Shown: positions 45,266-59,400, numbered from the stretch's first letter. The stretch is DNA of 64,000 bases from Sipunculus nudus (GCA_026874595.1 CM049307.1:80022643-80086642), one strand, 5' to 3'. Notes: generated from the sequence alone by a model not told the origin. Translations and numbers: made by a program.

Positions 45266-48200
45266 GCACCTGCACTAAATGACCTCACTGAACAAAGCAA
45301 GCTGTGACACAGAAACCTACAAGGTGAGAATTGTTAAAATCACGCCCCTTGACGCGCCTGTATGCAGTCAGTGAAAGGGCCTATGGTCATTATTAAAAAT
45401 TGAGAGAATATATTTCTGTATATTTCGGCTAAATTATTGTTTTATAATAATAACCAGATGCACCCGTGAAAAATCCACGGTTTTGTAATCACGTGGTAGG
45501 GACTGAACATCGTATATTTTAATTGTGCCTTTCGTTTGGACTGTTGTTCATAATATAAGGATTACTTGTGCTAGGACTCTCCAGGATACCCCCTCTCCAA
45601 AAAAGTCTGCAAGGAATACTTAATTATGCTTTTCAGGAAATCAAACAAAAGAGTAGACGTTAGGGATATATAGGGTATGCAAATATGCGCGAGTTTTATT
45701 TTCTTCCGATTAAAACACGATATCTTCATTGCCGGAGTGATAGCGATTGTACATATAGGCCATGTATACTGTGAAAAAAATTGAAGAAATTATATGACTG
45801 GATATTTAAAAATAAAAGTTTATGACAAATAATATGTATAAACTGAAGCTCAAAAGACACTACAGAAACGATGTTTTTAGTTGTTAAACCGAAGGTGCGT
45901 AATACAGTGGGCTTGGGTGACACCAGGATGCAATTATAATATGATAGGAATCGAGTGCTACCGCCCTGTCACGTAGTCCCAAACGAAATGGAACTCTGCA
46001 GATGTACAGACTTAGATAAGGAACTAGATAAGAGAACATAAAATAGGCCGGTAACCTCCACCAGATAAAAAAAAACTAAAAACAGATAAAAAACAGTTGA
46101 TCGGAAACTGATGATGCTCCGGAATAGACGCAGTTTTACATCTATCGGTGCAAGTCCGTGGGAAAGAAATAACTTTAGCCCAGGGTTGTTTTATTGTCAT
46201 CAGTAAAATTAACCCAAAATTGTATATCCGGATTTTTCAGAAAATTTGCATAGGATTATTTTTAAAACCGTATGAACCATCCATTCAATTTTAGAGGTGA
46301 TCAGAATCAACATAATATATATTTTTCTTATAGACCATTATGACAAATGAAGTATCCCTTTGCCCCCATGTAAAAGCCGCCCATTCGTATGCATTTGTTA
46401 TGCCACTCGCCAGGTGAAACCGGTCACTGAAGCGTGACAATGATTATACGTGAAAAGTGTACACTTTAATAATGACTGATAAGGAGATTCTTGTGGAGGT
46501 GTTTAGGCTCCGAGTCCAGAATCTAGTTTTATTATAGAATCCCTATCAGTTTTAAATGTACTGAAAATCATAATATATTTCCTTGTTTCAAAGTCCCTGG
46601 AGATTGCGGATCCAACAAATGTGTTTGCATTCACCCAAACCCCATTCCCGAATTGAGTTTAGGGCTTTATTAAACAAACTTTTTTTTTAAATAACCCGTA
46701 ATTTGGATGAACTATTGAAACCATGGTTAAGATGGAATGGTATTTATGAATGTATTGAAAACAACATACCTGCAAACCCATAAAAAGTCAAACGGTGGTC
46801 GTGTAACTGCTCGTTGTGTCCAAACTGAAAAGCCCTTTCACTGAAAGGGAAATCATGTGGTCTTTGTTTTGAATTCAGAAGCTTGACCTACTGTTGAGGG
46901 AATTATTTGGAACATGGGGATTGGAGTGGACCTGTGACCGCGAATTGAGCAATACGCTCTTTGGACAGTGAGCCCGAAATGTAGGAAAATCCCTAGGGGG
47001 CCTCCTGAAAGAACGTGAAAGGCATGGAGGACCTTAATACACAAGATAAACGGGGCGCCTATTGGAAGAATAATCCCTAATCCCACAAAACAAAACAAAC
47101 GCGCCATAGAAGCGCGCACCACATTTACGTGTACCGAATTGTGAAGGCCAAATCAGAACGGAAGCAGGTGAACCATTATTCAGAAAAAAAATCTGTGTAA
47201 TAATTATATAGATAATATTATGACGAAGAACAACAACAATAATAGTATTTTTCTTTATAATTACAAACATTGCATTACATATAAAATTAACAGCTTAACA
47301 CGTTACAATGGGTTACGGCACTGTGGCAGGCTAATTATAAAGGAAACCAACGCTGGCAATTTTAATATTTTCAAAAGTTTGATAACATATATTTAGATCA
47401 AAACCTATAGTTTTACACACCTTCGTATATACAGACACACAAGTACGTATCTCCCCATTGGGCTTACTCTTGTAATAAACTAGCGTCAAGGTAGGACCAA
47501 ACACAGATAAAGTCAGATAAAATTTCAGTGATACAGTATCTGCAGTATTTATTTTTCTACATGATATAATTATCAAAACTTTTATTCAGTTATAAAATTC
47601 CTACAAAATAGGCTTTCAATTTTCATACCATACATGGGATCGGAACACCCGTACCCCCCCCCCCCCCCCCACCCTCCATCGAGTGCACATGTTCTGAATA
47701 CACATTGTTGTATTATTAAATCCACCATGGCGTATTACGCCTAAATATACGCCACGTGTATGAGGACTTCAGGTAAGCCATGTTGTAAGACGCTGAAATT
47801 ATTATTATTATTATTATTATTATTAGAATTAGTAGTAGTCGTATACAAACCAATTCAAATGGAAAACAAAACTTTAAAGGGTGTCTATATACCATGCTCA
47901 TACTTTTATGTATGTTAAGAAGAATAAATTGGATACGCCCCTAAAATTTTTGTAGACATAAACATTTCTATCTAACTAATTTCTCTGCCATGACTTCTGC
48001 GGTCCACATGGAATATTTTAATTTTTTCAGGTTCTGCATAATACATTCTTGGATAATTCGAGGATAACATCAATTATAACGAAGTATTGCTTAAACTTGC
48101 ATTAATATATACATATTGTTTTAATGTTGATTATTGCTTTTGGAAGTTTACGTTTGTATCCATTTTATAACTGGGTAAACAATGTTTTGATCAATAATAA

Positions 48201-48507
48201 ATTAACTGTTTAAGCTGGTCCCTTGCGCATACTCCTTTCCATGCATGTTATCATAATGAGAGATAATTGAAAGGGCGTAAAAGCTAGTGGTAGGATAATT
48301 GCACTGGATCCTCCACTGGTTCCGGAGTGATTATTCTACAATATAGCAGATACGATATTAATATACTAACAAACCATGAATATTCCATAGTAGCCTCCTT
48401 GCTGTAAATTATTAAATTTGCTCAAATTTGTTCTGATCACACTTCTTGAATGACGGATCAGACGTGTCGCCACAGTCGTCACTTTACACATTATTTCGCA
48501 TAACCGG

Positions 48508-48508
<1 letters not shown>
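45266..48508. other. Intergenic, no gene recognised
   Basis: Contains the third CAGCTGTGACACT-type dispersed repeat copy (about 45275-45370), a C17 run near 47655 and an (ATT)n tract at about 47800-47825. A short minus-strand frame at 46853-47122 has no recognisable domain. Confidence 0.45.

Positions 48509-48579
<71 letters not shown>
48509..48579. repeat. (AT)n microsatellite
   Basis: About 35 uninterrupted AT units. Confidence 0.95.
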
Positions 48580-48580
<1 letters not shown>

Positions 48581-48999
48581 TGCTTTGTCGCTTGTAAGCA
48601 ATTTTCTCCCTGAGGTCTTTAAAAGTTTAAAGGTATTTGTCTGAAGAAATTCCATTGAATCTAGAAGCAAAGGCTAATTGAATTATGCCAGCACATAAAT
48701 GAATATATATAAAAGTGTATGTGTAAGTTAAATACGCTGACCACCGGGACACACATCCTGTCGTGCATATTTTTTGCTCTTTACAGGGACACGAGGTGCG
48801 ATTTGGCAGAAGCAAAAGAAGGACCTTGTCTTTTTCCCGAGCAAACCAATATTGGTCCAGCCGTGCTGGTCTTGTTGAAATCGACAATGAAATCTACAAG
48901 CACCGAAAAAGAACTCGAGAACAAAACGAGTCACCATACCATTGTGACGTCACGTGATAAACCCCCACCTGGCTGTGAAATATATTGACAATAGATTCT

Positions 49000-50100
49000 T
49001 CAAGCTATGGGTCTCGTAAGTACCCCCCCCCACCCCAGAATTATCAACAATTGATACAAAAGCTCAAGTATCTGAATAACTACTGCATTGTTCACCATGA
49101 TTCTTTGTATGAATAATGATCTTGGAGTGTTTCAACAGTTCCTTCAAACTGGTGGCGACACCTGTATTTTTTTTTAATTTTTACAATTTTTTTTTAAATT
49201 TTTTATACCTTCAAAGAATCTCTCATCTGTAAACAGGGCCCAAATTGTAACCACTGGACCTGGAATCTTCTCACTTGACATCAAAGGAGGTCTATGAAAA
49301 GTCTCTGTTGAAACCTGATATTCGGTCTCTGTTTCCTATATCCTCTGAGCTATTTGGCTCGTAAGTACCCCTCAGAATAATTAAAACTTTGATACAAAAG
49401 CTTGAGTATCTGAATACCTAATGCATTGATCACCATGATTTTTTGCATGAATATTGGTAATGGAGTGTTCCAACAGTTCCTGCTAACTGGAGGCGCCACC
49501 TGTGTTTTTTTTTTATAATTTTTACAATTTTTTTTCTCTTTTTTTGATACCTTCGAAGAAGCTGTCATCTGTTAACAGGGCACAAATTGTAACCGCTGGA
49601 CCTGGAATCTTCTTTCTTAACATCAAAGGATGTCCATAAAAAGTCTCTGTGGAAACCTGGTATTAGGTCTCTATTACTTATATCCTCCAGCTCTGGGGCT
49701 TGTAAGTACCCCTCAGAATAATCAAAATTTTGATACAAGCGCTCAAGTATCTGAATAACTAATGCATTGATCACCATGATTCTTTGCCCGAATATTGATC
49801 AAGGAGTCATCCATCAGTTCCTCCAAACTAGTGGCGCCATGTCTATTCTGATAATTTTTTTTTTCGATTTTATTTTGTCTATTTTTAATACCTTTAAAGA
49901 AGCTGTCATTTGTTAACAGGGCACAAATCGTAACCGCATGACCACGAATCTTTTAACTTGACATCAAAGGAGGTCCATGAAAACTCTCCATGGATATCTG
50001 AAATTAGGTCTGTGTTACCCATATCCTCCAAGTTATGGGTCTTGTACGTACCCCCCCCCAGAATAATTAAAATGTAATACAAAAAAATGCTTAAGTTTCC
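49000..50100. repeat. ~345-bp tandem repeat (three to four units)
   Basis: Landmark GGxTYGTAAGTACCCC recurs at about 49008, 49359, 49698 and 50037. Each unit also has CACCATGATT, a GGCGCCACC-like core followed by T-rich sequence, and CATCAAAGGAGGTC. Unit similarity is high to the eye. Confidence 0.85.
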
Positions 50101-50219
50101 AGAGAACTCCTTTGAGACCCTTTGTCAGATCTTTCTGAAACCCAGCATAGTTGTTCCTTCACCTATGTTGTTGTGCCTAACAAAGACAGGTGGCACCACC
50201 AGCAAACTTTTTTGTGCAG

Positions 50220-50830
50220 TACGAATCTAGGTATATTTTAGATAACAGCCCATATCTCAGAGGTGGCTGAATGTATTGTGCTGAAAGTCTGCATGTCTAT
50301 AGAACTTGGATCTCTCTATCTCATAATTGCGACTGGTGGCGTCACCTACAATACTTTTAGCGTAGTGTCCATTTGTGCATTTGCTATCTGTTCGTCTTAG
50401 TGGTTCTTCAATGGTTTGGGTTGATATGTGCATGTTCATGGATCCTCAACACCTACATCTCGTAAACAAGACTGGTGGAGCCACCTGCAATCATTTTCCT
50501 GTGGCGTCCATCCATACAAGCCAGACAGGTGGCGCCACCTACTTTCCTGGTTTTGTAGAATAAAAAATGCACTTTTCTCACTAGTTATTTGCCGTAGTAG
50601 CCTGAATTGGTGCATACCCATAGATCTTGGACTCCTCCATATTGTACTCAAGACTGGTAGTGCCATCTGCAAAGTTTTCATGTGGCGTCTATCCATACAG
50701 ATTTTTTGGGTGAAAACTGCTCATATTTTAGAAGTGGTGCAAGGTATTGGTCTGAAATTTGGCATGTCAATCCGTCTTGGAGAGTTTTCTCATAAACCAG
50801 ACATTTCAAAGGACTCTTCACAAAATTCAT
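50220..50830. repeat. Dispersed repeat family shared with 3065-3618
   Basis: Units with GATCTTGGACTCCTCCAT, GGTCTGAAATTTGGCATGTC and the perfect palindrome AGGTGGCGCCACCT (50527-50540), plus near matches near 50337 and 50470. It is the same family and orientation as the repeats 47 kb to the left. Confidence 0.85.
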
Positions 50831-51404
50831 GATTTTTTTGGCACTCTGGCAACCGTTTTGCTCATTGTTTAACATTCTTTGAATTCATTTGAGCGTCATG
50901 GCCCATGGGCCACTAGTTTTAAATTATATAATGATAATTGTGAAAAAAAAAGTTATCGTATGTTCGACATGTAAGTATACCATCCATATTCATTTCTGTG
51001 TTGCTTTTCTCTGATTTTATAACTATAGGGTCTCTCATATTTAATATATAGCTTTAATGAGTATTAATTTAGTTAAGAATTAAACAATATTACATAGATT
51101 AATAATTTTTATGTAGAACTTAAAGAATTGAATGAGATAGCGAATATTAATTTCAATTGTAACTGACAAAACAGAAAATATTCTTTGACCTTTATCACTT
51201 CTAAAAAGGTTTACATAAATATCGTAAACTCACCTTGCAACACCATTCGCAAATTTGAAAAGATATATTGACCGGGACAAATAAAAAAAGATACAAAGTC
51301 AATTCTGTTTTGAGTTGATATTGATGTCTGTTGTTTTTAATTCGAATAACAATCATTAGAGTGTATACCTCCGCCAGCATATTGTTTTCGCTCTTAACCT
51401 TTAT

Positions 51405-51500
51405 ATAATAATAATAATTATTATTATAATAATAATAATAATAATTACAACAATAATTATAATAATAACAATATAATTATTATTAATAATAATAATATAA
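51405..51500. repeat. (AAT/ATT)n low-complexity tract
   Basis: Imperfect trinucleotide repeats TAA/ATT over about 95 bp. Confidence 0.85.
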
Positions 51501-51786
51501 ATATAGACAGTTATAAATTGAACCCTTCACCCAATCAGACATGTATACATAAGAATATAATGAGATATTTATTCATATAAAAATTCATATACATTTTTTG
51601 TTTTGTAATGTATTACACATTTCTTTAATATTTGAATTATGAAGCTTACAATTGAATGCATACTTAAAATTTAAGATATTTGTAAGTTGGTTAATTGCTC
51701 GGAGAAGGTTGATTAGTGAGGTAACAGAGTGATACGCGCAGTTATGCTTGTAATACCGCTCATCCGGTGTATACATTGTATATCGT

Positions 51787-52209
51787 GTGAGGTGCCTGTG
51801 GTCTCACAGTAGTCAATCTGAGGGAAGATATTCCATGGCAATTGCTACAAAAGTTCTTGAGATAATGTTTGCGAAAAGAATTCCAAAAGTGTTGTGTTGT
51901 GGCCACGCTGTTTTTGCGACAGGTATGACATTCGACAGCACACGTCTTTTTTCAGGAGTGTCAATCATCGGTAAAATTTTCTTGGTAATCACTTGAATGC
52001 TTCTTGTGATAAGGCGCGCGAAAGAACGTCCAGGGTCGCTGCATGGCAGTAATATTGTATTTCCGATGGGTGTGATATTTGAAAGAACTAAAACCTTCAT
52101 AGACAATCATCCTGATAATTATCCCTGTAAGTTTGAGAAAGATCAAATGTATTCTGAAATTCTACGTGCGAAAAAAAGTATTACTGACGGATGGACGAAC
52201 CTGATATGA
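51787..52209. repeat. Diverged ~150-bp two-unit repeat, open on both strands
   Basis: Two units (about 51835-51975 and 51985-52110) align weakly: AAAAGTTCTTGAGATAATG with AATGCTTCTTGTGATAAGG, and ACAGGTATGACATTCGA with GATGGGTGTGATATTTGA. The plus strand is open in one frame with a single TGA at the unit boundary. The minus strand is open for 97 codons, with VLSNITPIGNT and VLSNVIPVAKT as the repeated piece. I do not recognise a family. Confidence 0.5.
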
Positions 52210-52450
52210 ATTTTAAAACGTTTACAACTAAGTTTGATATTTAATATTTAATTTTGTATTTACATATTATTTTGATTTGCAGGTTTCGTATTTGTGTCAG
52301 ACAAAGTGGAAACTAAAATAGATTTTAAAAACCTTAAGCATATTCCCGGGTAGAGTAATGTATACGCACAAATCTTATATTAAACAAAACTCATTGATGT
52401 GGCTGCCGAACGAAGTCGTCCTGGATTTTTCATTCTAGTTTCGTTGAGCA

Positions 52451-52760
52451 CAGGGGCGTCAATGTAGGGGGGTGGGATTAGGGGTATATATACCCCCCAC
52501 GTTTTGGCAATGGGGGATGGTCAATATAATCATCCCCCCTACTTTTCAGAGAATTATATTATAATATTGGAAATGAAATATATTAATAAAAGAATTAAAG
52601 ACTTTGGATCTATTTACTAAAAATGTTATGTCTAAACCTTGCTTAGAATTCACAAAATAACTTATTTTCTAAATTATAATAATTATTTGAAATATGATTA
52701 AGTATATATATATATAAATATATATATATATAGTTGAATATATCACTCAGAGACGCTGAA

Positions 52761-52833
<73 letters not shown>

Positions 52834-52870
52834 AAGTCACCCACACACCCTGGAAATATTGACGCCACTG
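52451..52870. mobile_element. hAT-type MITE (420 bp) with perfect 8-bp TSD GTTGAGCA
   Basis: Ends CAGGGGCGTCAAT and ATTGACGCCACTG are 13-bp inverted repeats with one mismatch. GTTGAGCA occurs at 52443-52450 and again at 52871-52878. The interior has G/C runs near the ends and (AT)n tracts (52700-52731, 52767-52831). No coding capacity. The 8-bp duplication and CAxGGGCG-type ends identify a hAT-mobilised MITE. Confidence 0.92.
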
Positions 52871-52878
52871 GTTGAGCA

Positions 52879-54020
52879 TTTCTTACATTGAACGTTACCA
52901 GCAACCAAATTAACACGGATCCGGGTGCACAGAAAATACAGCCGCTTGTTGAAATTTCATATAATATACGCTTTCCATTGATTAAGTAAGAGAAGAGAAT
53001 ACTATTTTCAATGTTAAAATTTCATAAATGTACCCTTATTCTTTACACAAAAACTTTTAGTCACATAGCCCTAGAGCTGCCCTGGTCACGGCTGATTGAT
53101 TGCCGCTAGGGATTTCTAACAAGATGATTGTGCACAGTGAAAAATCAGTTCTGACCAATCACAGACAAGTTCGTGGAGTGCAAAGGTAACACAACTTAAC
53201 ACAGACAGCCAGGACAATTCACACCTGATCCTGGCTAAGCGGCATAAAAATAGGTAAGCTGAAGATATCAGTTTATGAAATCTTTACAATTTTGTATCTG
53301 GTCTATCTTTTCTAAAATCATTTAAATTTGCTAGGGCTATCTACCTTTAGTAAATCCCACTATTAATCGCATTGCGTTCATCACGTCCGTTTTAATCGCA
53401 TTCGAAATAGGGTCTAGAACCTTGCGGCAACACATGACACGAAAAGAACACGGGTGAAAGTTATCATGAAATTGGTATTGGTGCAAAGAAATTGTGAAAT
53501 TTGTGGTAGGATCTAAACATTGGACAGTTTTATTCATATTCTTCTTGCCCTGTAGAGGTGGTCGAGGGTATTGCAATGATTTTTTTCTATGTTAACCCAA
53601 CGTGCCGGTCTCTACACGATCTTGGTCCACGAAGATTGTGTGTGGTGTAGATCTGCAAGCCCGATGTTAGTTTAAAATGTAGCTCTCCGTTCAGTCCCCA
53701 GATGGCAGTACAATGTATGACAGTGCATTCCAACAAAGGGAACGAGGGTCAAAAGCCTGCATCACGTTCAGTTTGTTTTCAGAACTGTTGAATAGTCAGT
53801 TTGAAAGTGAAGTTATGTGCACATGCATATGTTATTATCTGTTTAATGATCGTTTTTTTTTTAATGAGGATTGGCATTTTTTTCGCTCCCAGGAATGTCT
53901 CAGTGAGTGAAACATTTTATTACTTGCCGGAAATCTTCGATTTCGCCAAGCAGGTTGGTCAGTTGCGTATGTTTGTCTGTGTGTTTGTTTGTCTGTGTGC
54001 GCTCTACAGTTGGTAGACAA
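52879..54020. other. Intergenic, no gene recognised
   Basis: No domain-bearing open frame. Ends in TTTGTCTGTGTG-rich sequence that leads into the next tandem repeat. Confidence 0.4.
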
Positions 54021-54379
54021 TCAAAATTCCTGGAAGCTTATTATTTTTGGTCAAAATATGTCAAAGGTTAAGTTCATCAAAACGGATTTATCTTCATATC
54101 TTTGTCACTATTAATCGTATCTAATTCAACAATAGCTCATTTCTTAGTCATTCCATGGTCTTTCATCTGGTGTGTGGCTGCTTCAAATCTGAGTAACCAT
54201 GGTTACGCATTGGGGGAGAATTCATAATATTCGATCTAATTTTTCTAATTTTGCTATTTTCAAAGCTACAGGGGTTTAGTGTTTTTCATCTGGTAGCATT
54301 AAATGAGTCCTGAGATTTGAGTACAAGTCTCCCAATATCTCGCAATATATCTCGTCAAACGAGATTTCGCGAGATACCA

Positions 54380-55800
54380 TTAAGTGATACCCTAGAGACC
54401 ACAGTTTCGCAGGAATATTTTTCAAACCGGTACATCTTTTCTCTTTCACTTATATCTCGAAATTGATTTTCTATTTTCGGAAAATAGCCGCTATGAGGCG
54501 CTGCATTCAAAACACTACAATATGTCATTTTTTGGCCATATCTAAAAATCTATAAGCCTTACCTACATAAAATATAGCTTATTTTGCTCCTCTTTACCTT
54601 CCCCACATCTTTTGTCTGGTCATCTGTTATTTCAGATGTGTCACTTTGTCAGTTTGTCTGTCAGTTTGTCAGTAGTCCTCAATTTCGCCTGCTGGTTGTT
54701 GGGTTTTACAATTAGCAATCTACGGGCCACAGTTTAGCAGGAATCCTTTTGAAACTTGTACTTCTTATGTTCTACACGAATATCTCGAAAGGCATTTTTC
54801 ATTTTCGGGATATGACCGCTAGGGTCGCTGCACACGAACCTCCACAACATATATCATTTTGGCCATATCTCCGAAAATTTAAAACATAATTAAATAAACT
54901 ATAGCTCAATTTTCCCCTGGGTCTTTTCAGTAACTTTGTTAATTTATCTGGTCTCAATCCTGGTTCACTTTGTCAGCATGTCTGTCTGTTTGTCGGTTGT
55001 CCTTCATTTCTCCTGCTTGTTGGTTGTGTCTCACATATAGCATTCTACCGGCAACATTTCTGCAGGAATCCTTTTGAAATTCGTACACCATATGTCTGTA
55101 TTAATATCTCGAAAGTAATTTTTCATTTTTCTTATATGGCCACTGGGGGCGCTGCACTCAAATATCCACAATATATATAACTTTGTCCATATCTCTAAAA
55201 TTATGCACGTTAATTACATGAACTTTAGCTTATTTTCTTCCTCTAGGTCTTCTTCATTACCTGGTCAGGTCATCTTGTCTCAACCGTGTGTCACATTGTT
55301 AGTATATCCGTCTGTTTGTCACTTTTCCTCTAATCTGCTTGATGGTTCTTGCGTATTACTTATAGCATTCTACAGGCTACTGTTTTGCAGGAATCGTTTT
55401 TTAACTGGTACATCTGGTCTTTACCATATCTCAAAATAGATATTTTCCGGATATGAGCGCTAGGGTGCGCTGCACTCGAACGTCCCCGACAGATCATTTT
55501 AAGGCCATTTCTCAAAAATTATAAAATTCAATTACATATATTATAGCTAATGTTCTTCCTCTGAGTCTTCTCCACAACCCGGAAAAGTCATCTGGTCTCA
55601 ATTTTGTGTCATTTTGTCAGTTATCTGCTTGTCAGCTGTCTAAATTGCCTATTCTTGCTGGTTTATGAGTCTTACATATAACATTCTTCAGTCCTCAGTT
55701 TTTGCTGGAATCACTTTGAGACTTTCATATATCATATGTCTTAAAAATTTCTGGGATTTCTATTTGTATTGTCTAAATAGGTCATCAAAACACGTCAAAA
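54380..55800. repeat. ~325-bp tandem repeat (five units)
   Basis: Landmark CACAGTTTxGCAGGAATC (variants) recurs at about 54391, 54721, 55045, 55370 and 55688, a period of 318-330 bp. Units also share ATATCTCGAAA, GATATGxCCGCTAGGG, GCGCTGCACTC, TTTGGCCATATCTC and GTCTGTTTGTC. A related decayed unit may precede the first. Confidence 0.88.
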
Positions 55801-56040
55801 TCTTATTTCCCTCATAACTCTGACAATATTGGTCCTATCTTCACAAACAATGGCTCATTTTCTTTTTTCTTGCTCACACATCTGCCTCTTTCAAGGTCAA
55901 GGTGATCAAAACATATCAGAATCTATAACCTTGTTTATATTGGTCCTATCTTCACAACCTAAGGCTTATTTCTTCAGCTTTGTCATTGATCATTCATCTG
56001 ACTAACTTTACGTCATTTCCGGCAAGCGCGTGACCTCTGG

Positions 56041-56454
56041 TCTTCTAGTTTTTATATCAGTTCGTTTACATTTCTTCCGAGCCTCCCCCGTAACAGTCAA
56101 ATTTCACATTAACTTACAATGCAACATTTTTTTAGTCTGTTTTCAAAAGAGAATATGTATTCTATATCTTGCATCGTTTTCATAATAAAGACTTATCCTT
56201 ATATAACTGAATTTTTTATCCCTGAAAGTAATTTTACGTAGTACCCTATACGAAGCAGAATCATGATTCCACGGTAAGAAATAAAAAGTATTTACATATA
56301 ATGCCATATATTCAATAAGAAAGACTTACCTTTCTAGAGTAGCTCTTTTTATATCATCTAAAATGATTTTACAAATTCTACCATTTGTTTATAAAGCGCT
56401 CTTGATAACGATGGGTGGAATCAGCGATAAATAAATGGAATACATTTATTAATA
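56041..56454. other. Short intergenic upstream of the ASB-like gene
   Basis: AT-rich sequence with ATAAATAAA close to the start codon. No promoter motif can be named with confidence. Confidence 0.4.
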
Positions 56455-59400
56455 ATGCAGTTCGTTTCAGACATGTCTAATAGAACGAACTTCCAACTGA
56501 GAGAATTTAAAAATGCTATACTGTACAACAAGTTGGACAAGGTCCGTGAAATGATGAGTAACGGATTTTCTCCCAATACGATCCTCCATGAACCGAGCCG
56601 GAAGCGAGGACTTCATGTAGCGGCCAAAGCAGGGAACGACGATATGGTCAAGCTGCTGATAGGCTTCGGGGCAGTGTCCTACAACATCGGAACATACCCG
56701 GACAAACAGGACCCGCTCCACGTAGCCAGCTCATGGGGTCACGTGGACGTAGTCAGGATACTTTTGAAACACGGTAGGTGGGAGCACTTTATCCGGAAAA
56801 TGATAAGTACGTTAAAGGAACATAATCAGAAACAATATCATACCTGTTCTTTCACACTATCAGTTCAGTTTTGCTTTAAACAAACGTTTCTCAGGAAAAC
56901 CATCAAAGCACACAGTCTTAATACCTCACATTCATCTGTTTTGAACCTTATTATTGTTCTGCGTGTGAGCAAATACTCTTTGTTTACCATAACAAGGCCG
57001 CGTGACGATGGATCCGATTTTGCGCTTGCTCGACAGATCTCAAACAAGGGGAAGTCCGAACTAGTCTATACATTGACTTTCATGTCCTCTGATATATCTC
57101 TGCGGGATTGACAATACGCGAATTTAGATTCTATCGCAACAGAATTGTATGGTAGGTACAGAAGCATCAGCTTCAATGGTACCGTGTGACCAAGTGTTTT
57201 CCATTGCAAGAAGAGATGCATCAGCAAGCGGGACTATGTATGATATTTGTTTGGGCAAAGTCAGTTAAGCCATCTCCTTATTGACAGGCGTTGTGACCCG
57301 GGCGATGTTTCTGCTGACGCCAGTAATCACGCCCGCTCCACTCTTTTGAACACTCGTTTACAACATAAAGCCAAGGTTTCAAGCAATAACGTGGCATTTA
57401 CCAACAATTATTTCAAAGCGAAAACGCTATTTATTTTTCGTTTTAATTCAACATTCTAAATAGGTGATCGGGCCCCTTTAACAGGACACATTATGTGTTT
57501 GACCTAGATATTATAATATAATCACAAGAACGTATATAAATGTACACAAATCCGCAATTTGTGTCGTGGTCTTCGATAGTATGTCAGGTTCAGCATGAGT
57601 CATGGCCAATGAACCACTTGTTTGAGTATGAACATTCGTTTGCCTAACAGTGGCAAAAATATTGAAGTGGTTCACTTTAATTTCTGCACGGAAGCGCCGT
57701 AGCATTGTCAAAGTGGACCAGCATGATGTCACTTTTAAGTGCTGAGAAATAAAATGCCATTTAATGCACGTGATAGGTGTGTTTGAAAATTGTGTTAATA
57801 ATATACTGTCTGATGGTAATGACTCTGTGGTTTGTTTCTTGTGTTTTTAACAGGTGCGTTAACTTGTCAAAAAAATGCGGCAGGGAACACGGCTATTCAC
57901 CTGGCTGCTATGGGTGATCACGGTGAAGTCATCCGGGAATTACTGACACAGTACAGATGGACGGTACCTTAGATTTTTAAACGTAATTTTTGTTTTCGTT
58001 GAGTGTTTTTTTTTTCTTTTTTTTTTAATCAAAATACTGATACAAAATACTTTAAGGCTAGTGAACATGGCTAGTGAACTATTTATCATAGGATTCTTTT
58101 TTTGTATGGCTATCTTCTCCGAGATTTATGTAACCTTCCTGTAAATTAATAAATATCTACAATTTGATCACGACTGGCCCGTAAATATAAAAGCATCGCC
58201 CGCCCGCTCCATATTTTGTACCATAGCCCGTTGAACCAATTAAATATAATTGCATGGCCTTAAATCCTGATCAGTGAATACCCCTGTCCGGGGGCGGAAA
58301 ATATTTATTTTTGAATCTAGACATTACAGCACAGTACGGTCGAGTGATTGTTTGTTTGTTAATTGATTTTAAAATAAAATTGATATCTTAGGAATTTAAC
58401 ATCGTTCGGCGAAAAAAAAAATATCGGCAATTGGTCGTTTGACAGATAAAGCGAGATGATACCGATTTTGTTACATTTAAATCATTGTGATGTCAATCCA
58501 GATTTCCTCTATATTATATTGAATAAAATATATATTTTTGTAACATTTGAATTACATTTTAAGTATATGCAAAATATATTGGATATTTATATATGACCGT
58601 TTTAATTTGAGCAAGGATAATGCATCTTTTTTAAATAAAAAATTACAGTTTAGTGTCCTAGCTCATGGTTTTGAATCAATATTATTTACATATATTACAC
58701 ATGTAAAATACATCATAGACACCTGCTGATACATAATTTCGGTTTTAGACTGAAATTAGGCAGGCTGCCGGTCGGACGGCGCTCCACCTGGCGGTGAGTA
58801 TGCGAAATAGGAAGGCGACGGAAACGCTGGTTGCTTGCGGGGCAGATCCGTTTCAGAAGGACCCGAAGAGAAAGTGTTCCGCCCTGGACAGCGTCATACT
58901 TCAAAACGACCCGGAAACCTTCCGTATAATCATAGAAAATATGGACAAGTCAAAGGTATGTGGCAGTGTCCTCATAAATGCTTTAAGCATGTCCTTAGCA
59001 ATAAAGAACGTACTTAAAACAAACAATTTCAGGTGACGCTGTGACTATTAATAATTATAACAATTTGACTCTCATATCATTGGTAACTTTTCCTCAGAGC
59101 ATGAAAAATAAATCAATTTTTAAAAATTCAAGTCTTATTTAAATCAAGTTTTTTTACCTGTCTTGTGGGTTCCAAACGATCCCCTTCCATACCATTGTAT
59201 GCAAGTCAGGAAATTTTACGAGTTTAAATAGAATATGCAATGGACCCTGTGCCGTCGGAGTGCCGGGAATTCTGTTTCTTAGCCTGTGAAGGAGACAAGG
59301 TCGGCGTGCTGTCAGAAAAAAAAGAAAAGTAACAACTAAAGCTCCGGGCAGTCCTCGCTGAGCTGGTATCCGCTTTACTGGCAATGGATACATTGCTACG

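Noticed and set aside
48719-48988. Overlapping open frames after a TTTACAG acceptor-like site
   Set aside because: Two plus frames and two minus frames are open at once and none shows a recognisable motif.
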